64,000 nucleotides of DNA from Bathymodiolus brooksi (Eukaryota > Mollusca > Bivalvia > Mytilida > Modiolidae), in contig OY804579.1 in the NCBI GenBank assembly GCA_963680875.1, positions 15,143,506 to 15,207,505 on the forward strand. The letters are read 5' to 3'. Positions 51,441 to 61,406 of this stretch are shown here, in pieces (position 1 is the stretch's first letter; each line of letters opens with the position of its first letter). The notes under the pieces are model-generated. The model worked only from the letters and a program-made list of their open reading frames with translations. It made no database searches and was not told where the DNA came from. A program made the translations under genes and the position numbers.

Positions 51441-54400
51441 CACTAGAACTGAAGTTATCACACTTCAACCATTGTCCACTGACGACTAGAACTGAAGTTA
51501 TCACACTTCAACCATTTTCTGCTGACTGACCACTAGAACTGAAGTTATCACACTTCGACCATTGTCTGCTGACTGACAACTAGAACTGAAGTTATCACAC
51601 TTCAACCATTGTCTGCTGACTGACCACTAGAACTAAATTTATCACACTTCAACCATTGTCTTCTGTCCGACCACTAGAACTGAAGTTATCACACTTCAAC
51701 CATTGTCTACTGACTGACAACTAGAACTGAAGTTATCACTCTTCAAACAGTCTGCTGACTGACCACTAAAACTGAAGTTATCACACTTCAACCAGTCTGC
51801 TGACTGACAACTAGAACTGAAGTTACCACACTTCAACCATTGTCTGCTGAATGACCACCACATCTGAAGTTATCACACTTAAACCATTGTCTGCTGACTG
51901 ACAACTAGAACTGAAATTATCACACTTCAACCAGTCTGCTGACTGACCACTAGAACTGAAATTATCACACTTCAACCATTGTCTGCTGACTGACCACTAG
52001 AATTGAAGTTATCACACTTCGACCATTGTCTGCTGACTGACTAGAACTGAAGTTATTACACTTCAACCATTGTCTGCTGACTGACAACTAGAACTGAAGT
52101 TATCACACTTCGACCATTGTCTGCTGACTGACAACTAGAACTGAAGTTATCACACTTCAACCAGTCTGCTGACTGACCACTAGAACTTTAGTTATCACAC
52201 TTCAACCATTGTCTGCTGACTGACCACTAGAACTGAGGTTATCACGCTTTAAGCCATTGTCTGCTGACTGACAACTAGAACTGAAGTTATCACTCAACCA
52301 CTGTCTGCTGACTGACAACTAGAACAAGTTATCACACTTCAACCACTGTCTGCTGACTGACAACTAGAACTTAAATTATCATACTTCAACCATTGTCTAC
52401 TGACTGACAACTAGAACTGAAGTTATCACACTTCAACCACTGTCTGCTGATCACTGACAACTAGAACTGAATTTATCACACTTAAATCATTGTCTGCTGA
52501 CTGACAACTAGACCTGAAGTTATGACACTTAAACCATTGTTAGCTGACTGACAACTAGAACTGAAGTTATCACACTTCAACCATTTTCTACTGACTGACC
52601 ACTAAAACTGAAGTTATCACACTTCAACCAGTCTGCTGACTGACCACTAGAACTGAAGTTATCACACTTCAACCACTGTCTGCTGACTGACCACTAGAAC
52701 GGAAGTTATCACACTTCAACCATTGTCTGCTGACTGACAATTAAAACTGAAGTTATCACACTTCAACCATTGTCTGCTGACTGACCACTAGAACTGAAGT
52801 TATCACACTTCAACCACTGTCTGCTGACTGACCACTAGAACGGAAGTTATCACACTTCAACCATTTTCTGCTGACTGATCACTAGAACTGAAGTTATCAC
52901 ACTTCAACCATTGTCCACTGACGACTAGAACTGAAGTTATCACACTTCAACCATTTTCTGCTGACTGACCACTAGAACTGAAGTTATCACACTTCGACCA
53001 TTGTCTGCTGACTGACAACTAGAACTGAAGTTATCACACTTCAACCAGTTTGCTGACTGTCCACTAGAACTGAATTTATCACACTTCAACCATTGTCTGC
53101 TGACTGACCACTAGAACTGAGGTTATCACACTTCAACCACTGTCTGCTGACTGACAACTAGAACTGAAGTTATCACAGGTCAACCATTGTCTTCTGTCCG
53201 ACCACTAGAACTGAAGTTATCACACTTCAACCATTGTCTACTGACTGACAACTAGAACTGAAGTTATCACTCTTCAAACAGTCTGCTGACTGACCACTAA
53301 AACTGAAGTTATCACACTTCAACCAGTCTGCTGACTGACAACTAGAACTGAAGTTATCACACTTCAACCATTGTCTGCTGAATGACCACCACATCTGAAG
53401 TTATCACACTTAAACCATTGTCTGCTGACTGACAACTAGAACTGAAATTATCACACTTCAACCAGTCTGCTGACTGACCACTAGAACTGAAATTATCACA
53501 CTTCGACCATTGTCTGCTGACTGACTAGAACTGAAGTTATTACACTTCAACCATTGTCTGCTGACTGACAACTAGAACTGAAGTTATCACACTTCGACCA
53601 TTGTCTGTTGACTGACAACTAGAACTGAAGTTATCACACTTCAACCAGTCTGCTGACTGACCACTAAAACTGAAGTTATCACACTTCAACCATTGTCTGC
53701 TGACTGACCACTAGAACTGAGGTTATCACTCAACCACTGTCTGCTGACTGACAACTAGAACAAGTTATCACACTTCAACCACTGTCTGCTGACTGACAAC
53801 TAGAACTTAAATTATCATACTTCAACCATTGTCTACTGACTGACAACTAGAACTGAAGTTATCACACTTCAACCACTGTCTGCTGACAACTGACAACTAG
53901 AACTGAATTTATCACACTTAAATCATTGTCTGCTGACTGACAACTAGACCTGAAGTTATGACACTTAAACCATTGTTAGCTGACAGACAACTAGAACTGA
54001 AGTTATCACACTTCAACCATTTTCTACTGACTGACAACTAAAACTGAAGTTATCACACTTCAACCACTGTCTGCTGATCACTGACAACTAGAACTGAAGT
54101 TATCACACTTCAACCACTGTCTGCTGACTGACCACTAGAACTGAAGTTATCACACTTCAATCATTGTCTGCTGACTGACAACTAGAATTGAAGTTATCAC
54201 ACTTCAACCAGTCTGCTGACTGACCACTATAATTTTAGTTATCACACTTCAACCATTGTCTGCTGACTGACCACTAGAACTGAGGTTATCACGCTTCAAC
54301 CATTGTCTGTTGACTGACAACTAGAACTGAAGTTATCACTCAACCACTGTCTGCTGACTGACAACTAGAACAAGTTATCACACTTTAACCACTGTCTGCT

Positions 54401-55090
54401 GACTGACCACTAGAACTGAAGTTATCACACTTCAATCATTGTCTGTTGACTGACAACTAGAACTGAAGTTATGACACTTAAACCATTGTTAGCTGACTGA
54501 CAACTAGAACTGAAGTTTTCACACTTAAACCATTGTCTGCTGACTGATAACTAGAACTTAAATTATCATACTTCAACCATTGTCTACTGACTGACAACTA
54601 GAACTGAAGTTATCACACTTCAACCACTGTTTGCTGATCACTGAAAACTAGAACTGAAGTTATCACACTTCAGCCACTGTCTGACAACTAGAACTGAAGT
54701 TATGACACTTAAACCATTGTTAGCTGACAGACAACTAAAACTGAAGTTATCACACTTCAACCAGTCTGCTGATCACTGACAACTAGAACTGAAGTTATCA
54801 CACTTCAACCAATGTCTGCCGACTGACCACTAGAACTGAAGTTATCACACTTCAATCATTGTCTACTGATCACTGACAACTAGAACTGAAGTTATCACAC
54901 TTCAACCACTGTCTGACCACTAGAACTGAAGTTATGACACTTCAATCATTGTCTGCTGACCGACAACTAGAACTGAAGTTATGACACTTAAAACCATTGT
55001 TAGCTGACCGACAACTAGAACTGAAGTTATCACACTTCAACCATTTTCTACTGACTGACCACTAAAACTGACGTTTTCACACTTCAACCA
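51441..55090 (+). repeat. Remainder of first 10-kb block
   Basis: This is a long run of mixed units with recurrent haplotypes: CTTCTGTCCGACC, CTCTTCAAACAG, GAATGACCACCACATC, AGAATTGAAG/TTCGACC/44-bp/GTTATTACAC, the AGAACTTTAG unit, TATCACGCTTTAAG, and the AGAACTTAAATTATCATAC unit. Two related sub-blocks (about 51,650-52,520 and 53,170-53,950) repeat the same order with losses. 54,220-55,090 adds a variant stretch that joins copy 2 at about 55,090. No gene or unique sequence is present. Confidence 0.82.
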
Positions 55091-55882
55091 TTGTCTACTG
55101 ACTGACAACTAGAACTGAAGTTATCACTCTTCAAACAGTCGGCTGACTGACAACTAAAACTGAAGTTATCACACTTCAACCAGTCTGCTGACTGACAACT
55201 AGAACTGAAGTTACCACACTTCAACCATTGTCTGCTGAATGACCACCACATCTGAAGTTATCACACTTAAACCATTGTCTGCTGACTGACAACTAGAACT
55301 GAAATTATCACACTTCAACCAGTCTGCTGACTGACCACTAGAACTGAAATTATCACACTTCAACCATTGTCTGCTGACTGACCACTAGAATTGAAGTTAT
55401 CACACTTCGACCATTGTCTGCTGACTGACTAGAACTGAAGATATTACACTTCAACCATTGTCTGCTGACTGACAACTAGAACTGAAGTTATCACACTTCG
55501 ACCATTGTCTGCTGACTGACAACTAGAACTGAAGTTATCACACTTCAACCAGTCTGCTGACTGACCACTAGAACTTTAGTTATCACACTTCAACCATTGT
55601 CTGCTGACTGACCACTAGAACTGAGGTTATCACGCTTTAAACCATTTTCTGCTGACTGACAACTAGAACTGAAGTTATCACTCAACCACTGTCTGCTGAC
55701 TGACAACTAGAACAAGTTATCACACTTCAACCACTGTCTGCTGACTGACAACTAGAACTTAAATTATCATACTTCAACCATTGTCTACTGACTGACAACT
55801 AGAACTGAAGTTATCACACTTCAACCACTGTCTGCTGATCACTGACAACTAGAACTGAATTTATCACACTTAAATCATTGTC

Positions 55883-57740
55883 TGCTGACTGACAACTAGA
55901 CCTGAAATTATGACACTTAAACCATTGTTAGCTGACAGACAACTAGAACTGAAGTTATCACACTTCAACCATTTTCTACTGACTGACAACTAAAACTGAA
56001 GTTATCACACTTCAACCAGTCTGCTGACTGACCACTAGAACTGAAGTTATCACACTTCAACCACTGTCTGCTGACTGACCACTAGAACGGAAGTTATCAC
56101 ACTTCAACCATTGTCTGCTGACTGACAACTAAAACTGAAGTTATCACACTTCAACCAGTCTGCTGACTGACCACTAGAACTGAAGTTATCACACTTCAAC
56201 CACTGTCTGCTGACTGACCACTAGAACGCAAGTTATCACACTTCAACCATTTTCTGCTGACTGATCACTAGAACTGAAGTTATCACACTTCAACCATTGT
56301 CCACTGACGACTAGAACTGAAGTTATCACACTTCAACCATTTTCTGCTGACTGACCACTAGAACTGAAGTTATCACACTTCGACCATTGTCTGCTGACTG
56401 ACAACTAGAACTGAAGTTATCACACTTCAACCAGTCTGCTGACTGTCCACTAGAACTGAATTTATCACACTTCAACCATTGTCTGCTGACTGACCACTAG
56501 AACTGAGGTTATCACACTTCAACCACTGTCTTCTGATCACTGACAACTAGAACTGAAGTTATCACAGGTCAACCATTGTCTTCTGTCCGACCACTAGAAG
56601 TGAAGTTATCACACTTCAACCATTGTCTACTGACTGACAACTAGAACTGAAGTTATCACTCTTCAAACAGTCTGCTGACTGACCACTAAAACTGAAGTTA
56701 TCACACTTCAACCAGTCTGCTGACTGACAACTAGAACTGAATTTATCACACTTCAACCATTGTCTGCTGAATGACCACCACATCTGAAGTTATCACACTT
56801 AAACCATTGTCTGCTGACTGACAACTAGACCTGAAATTATGACACTTAAACCATTGTTAGCTGACAGACAACTAGAACTGAAGTTATCACACTTCAACCA
56901 TTTTCTACTGACTGACAACTAAAACTGAAGTTATCACACTTCAACCAGTCTGCTGACTGACCACTAGAACTGAAGTTATCACACTTCAACCACTGTCTGC
57001 TGACTGACCACTAGAACGGAAGTTATCACACTTCAACCATTGTCTGCTGACTGACAACTAAAACTGAAGTTATCACACTTCAACCAGTCTGCTGACTGAC
57101 CACTAGAACTGAAGTTATCACACTTCAACCACTGTCTGCTGACTGACCACTAGAACGCAAGTTATCACACTTCAACCATTTTCTGCTGACTGATCACTAG
57201 AACTGAAGTTATCACACTTCAACCATTGTCCACTGACGACTAGAACTGAAGTTATCACACTTCAACCATTTTCTGCTGACTGACCACTAGAACTGAAGTT
57301 ATCACACTTCGACCATTGTCTGCTGACTGACAACTAGAACTGAAGTTATCACACTTCAACCAGTCTGCTGACTGTCCACTAGAACTGAATTTATCACACT
57401 TCAACCATTGTCTGCTGACTGACCACTAGAACTGAGGTTATCACACTTCAACCACTGTCTTCTGATCACTGACAACTAGAACTGAAGTTATCACAGGTCA
57501 ACCATTGTCTTCTGTCCGACCACTAGAAGTGAAGTTATCACACTTCAACCATTGTCTACTGACTGACAACTAGAACTGAAGTTATCACTCTTCAAACAGT
57601 CTGCTGACTGACCACTAAAACTGAAGTTATCACACTTCAACCAGTCTGCTGACTGACAACTAGAACTGAATTTATCACACTTCAACCATTGTCTGCTGAA
57701 TGACCACCACATCTGAAGTTATCACACTTAAACCATTGTC
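55883..57740 (+). repeat. 929-bp block, two tandem copies (in second 10-kb block)
   Basis: Copies at 55883-56811 and 56812-57740 correspond to 45872-47729 at offset 10,011. The tandem state of this sub-block is therefore older than the 10-kb duplication. Confidence 0.9.
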
Positions 57741-58665
57741 TGCTGACTGACAACTAGAACTGAAATTATCACACTTCAACCAGCCTGCTGACTGTCCACT
57801 AGAACTGAAATTATCACACTTCAACCATTGTCTGCTGACTGACCACTAGAATTGAAGTTATCACACTTCGACCATTGTCTGCTGACTGACTAGAACTGAA
57901 GTTATTACACTTCAACCATTGTCTGCTGACTGACAACTAGAACTGAAGTTATCACACTTCGACCATTGTCTGTTGACTGACAACTAGAACTGAAGTTATC
58001 ACACTTCAACCAGTCTGCTGACTGACCACTAGAACTGAAGTTATCACACTTCAACCATTGTCTGCTGACTGACCACTAGAACTGAGGTTATCACGCTTTA
58101 AACCATTGTCTGCTGACTGACAACTAGAACTGAAGTTATCACTCAACCACTGTCTGCTGACTGACAACTAGAACTTAAATTATCATACTTCAACCAATGT
58201 CTGCCGACTGACCACTAGAACTGAAGTTATCACACTTCAATCATTGTCTACTGATCACTGACAACTAGAACTGAAGTTATCACACTTCAACCACTGTCTG
58301 ACCACTAGAACTGAAGTTATGACACTTCAATCATTGTCTGCTGACCGACAACTAGAACTGAAGTTATGACACTTAAAACCATTGTTAGCTGACCGACAAC
58401 TAGAACTGAAGTTATCACACTTCAACCATTTTCTACTGACTGACCACTAAAACTGACGTTTTCACACTTCAACCAGTCTGCTGATCACCGACAACTAAAA
58501 CTGAAGTTATCACACTTCAACCACTGTCTGACCACTAGAACTGAAGTTATCACACTTCAACCAGTCTGCTGACTGACCACTAGAACTGAAGTTATCACAC
58601 TTCAACCACTGTCTGCTGACTGACAACTAGAACTGAAGTTATCACACTTCAACCAGTCTGCTGAC

Positions 58666-60843
58666 TGACCACTAGAACTGAATTTATCACACTTCAACCA
58701 GTCTGCTGACTGACCACTAGAACTGAGGTTATCACACTTCAACCACTGTCTGCTGACTGACCACTAGAACTGAAGTTATCACACTTCAACCAGTCTGCTG
58801 ACTGACCACTAGAACTGAAGTTATCACACTTCAACCATTGTCTGCTGACTGACCACTAAAACTGAGGTTATCACGCTTCAACCATTGTCTGCTGACTGAC
58901 AACTAGAACTGAAGTTATCACTCAACCACTGTCTGCTGACTGACAACTAGAACAAGTTATCACACTTCAACCACTGTCTGCTGACTGACCATTAGAACTG
59001 ACGTTATCACACTTCAAACATTGTCTGCTGACTGACAACTAGAACTGAAGTTATGACACTTAAACCATTGTTAGCTGACTGACAACTAGAACTGAAGTTT
59101 TCACACTTCAACCATTGTCTGCTGACTGACAACTAGAACTGAAGTTATCACACTTCAACCATTTTCTGCTGACTGACAACTAGAACTGAAGTTATCACAC
59201 TTTGACCATTGTCTGCTGACTGACAACTAGAACTGAAGTTATCACACTTCAACCATTGTCTGCTGACTGACCACTAGAACTGAAGTTATCACACTTCAAC
59301 CATTGTCTGCTGACTGACAACTAGAACTGAAGTTATCACACTTCAACCAGTCTGCTGACTGACCACTAGAACTGAAGTTATCACACTTCAACCACTGTCT
59401 GCTGACTGACCACTAGAACTGAATTTATCACACTTCAACCAGTCTGCTGACTGACCACTAGAACTGAGGTTATCACACTTCAACCACTGTCTGCTGACTG
59501 ACCACTAGAACTGAAGTTATCACACTTCAACCAGTCTGCTGACTGACCACTAGAACTGAAGTTATCACACTTCAACCATTGTCTGCTGACTGACCACTAA
59601 AACTGAGGTTATCACGCTTCAACCATTGTCTGCTGACTGACAACTAGAACTGAAGTTATCACTCAACCACTGTCTGCTGACTGACCACTAGAACTGACGT
59701 TATCACACTTCAATCATTGTCTGCTGACTGACAACTAGAACTGAAGTTATGACACTTAAACCATTGTTAGCTGACTGACAACTAGAACTGAAGTTTTCAC
59801 ACTTCAACCATTGTCTGCTGACTGACAACTAGAACTGAAGTTATCACACTTCAACCATTTTCTGCTGACTGACAACTAGAACTGAAGTTATCACACTTTG
59901 ACCATTGTCTGCTGACTGACAACTAGAACTGAAGTTATCACACTTCAACCATTGTCTGCTGACTGACCACTAGAACTGAAGTTATCACACTTCAACCATT
60001 GTCTGCTGACTGACAACTAGAACTGAAGTTATCACACTTCAACCAGTCTGCTGACTGACCACTAGAACTGAAGTTATCACACTTCAACCACTGTCTGCTG
60101 ACTGACCACTAGAACTGAATTTATCACACTTCAACCAGTCTGCTGACTGACCACTAGAACTGAGGTTATCACACTTCAACCACTGTCTGCTGACTGACCA
60201 CTAGAACTGAAGTTATCACACTTCAACCAGTCTGCTGACTGACCACTAGAACTGAAGTTATCACACTTCATCCATTGTCTGCTGACTGACCACTAAAACT
60301 GAGGTTATCACGCTTCAACCATTGTCTGCTGACTGACAACTAGAACTGAAGTTATCACTCAACCACTGTCTGCTGACTGACAACTAGAACAAGTTATCAC
60401 ACTTCAACCACTGTCTGCTGACTGACCACTAGAACTGACGTTATCACACTTCAATCATTGTCTGCTGACTGACAACTAGAACTGAAGTTATGACACTTAA
60501 ACCATTGTTAGCTGACTGACAACTAGAACTGAAGTTTTCACACTTCAACCATTGTCTGCTGACTGACAACTAGAACTGAAGTTATCACACTTCAACCATT
60601 TTCTGCTGACTGACAACTACAACTGAAGTTATCACACTTTGACCATTGTCTCCTGACTGACAACTAGAACTGAAGTTATCACACTTCAACCATTGTCTGC
60701 TGACTGACCACTAGAACTGAAGTTATCACACTTCAACCATTGTCTGCTGACTGACAACTAGAACTGAAGTTATCACACTTCAACCAGTCTGCTGACTGAC
60801 AACTAGAACTGAAGTTATCACACTTCAACCACTGTCTGCTGAC
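58666..60843 (+). repeat. 741-bp higher-order repeat, three copies, middle one short by a unit
   Basis: TTATGACAC markers fall at 59051, 59747 and 60488 (696 and 741 bp apart). The middle copy (59407-60102) has lost the 45-bp AGAACAAG unit after the TATCACTCAACC unit. The loss accounts exactly for the change of the 10-kb offset from 10,011 to 9,966. Confidence 0.9.
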
Positions 60844-60849
60844 TGACCA

Positions 60850-61406
60850 CTAGAACGGAAGTTATCACACTTCGACCATTGTTTGCTGACTGACCACTAG
60901 AACTGAAGTTATCACACTTCAACCATTGTCTGCTGACTGACAACTAGAACTGAAGTTATCACACTTCACCAGTCTGCTGACTGACCACTAGAACTGAAGT
61001 TATCACACTTCAACCACTGTCTGCTGACTGACCACTAGAACGGAAGTTATCACACTTCGACCATTGTTTGCTGACTGACCACTAGAACTGACGTTATCAC
61101 ACTTCAACCATTGTCTGCTGACTGACAACTAGAACTGAAGTTATCACACTTCAACCAGTCTGCTGACTGACCACTAGAACTGAAGTTATCACACTTCAAC
61201 CACTGTCTGCTGACTGACCACTAGAACGGAAGTTATCACACTTCGACCATTGTTTGCTGACTGACAACTAGAACTGAAGTTATCACACTTCAACCATTGT
61301 CTGCTGACTGACCACTAGAACTGAAGTTATCACACTTCAACCACTGTCTGCTGACTGACCACTAGAACGGAAGTTATCACACTTCAACCATTTTCTGCTG
61401 ACTGAT
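60850..61406 (+). repeat. 186-bp higher-order repeat, fourth run
   Basis: Equivalent of 50884-51440 at offset 9,966, including the same 1-bp loss (CTTCACCAG near 60,966) and GACGTTATC near 61,091. The shared loss shows that the run was copied as part of the 10-kb block. Confidence 0.9.

Larger units (their letters stand above)
45080..55090 (+). repeat. ~10.0-kb higher-order block, copy 1
   Basis: Markers recur 10,011 bp downstream: CAAACAGTCGGCTG at 45121/55132, the AGAAGTGAAG unit with CTTCTGTCCGACC at 46561/56572, CAACTAAAACTG at 48481/58492, TTATGACAC at 49040/59051. The offset then changes in whole-unit steps: 9,966 after a 45-bp unit is lost in copy 2, 10,060 where copy 1 lacks two units (near 51,648), and 10,013 near the end after copy 2 loses one unit. 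Confidence 0.9.
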
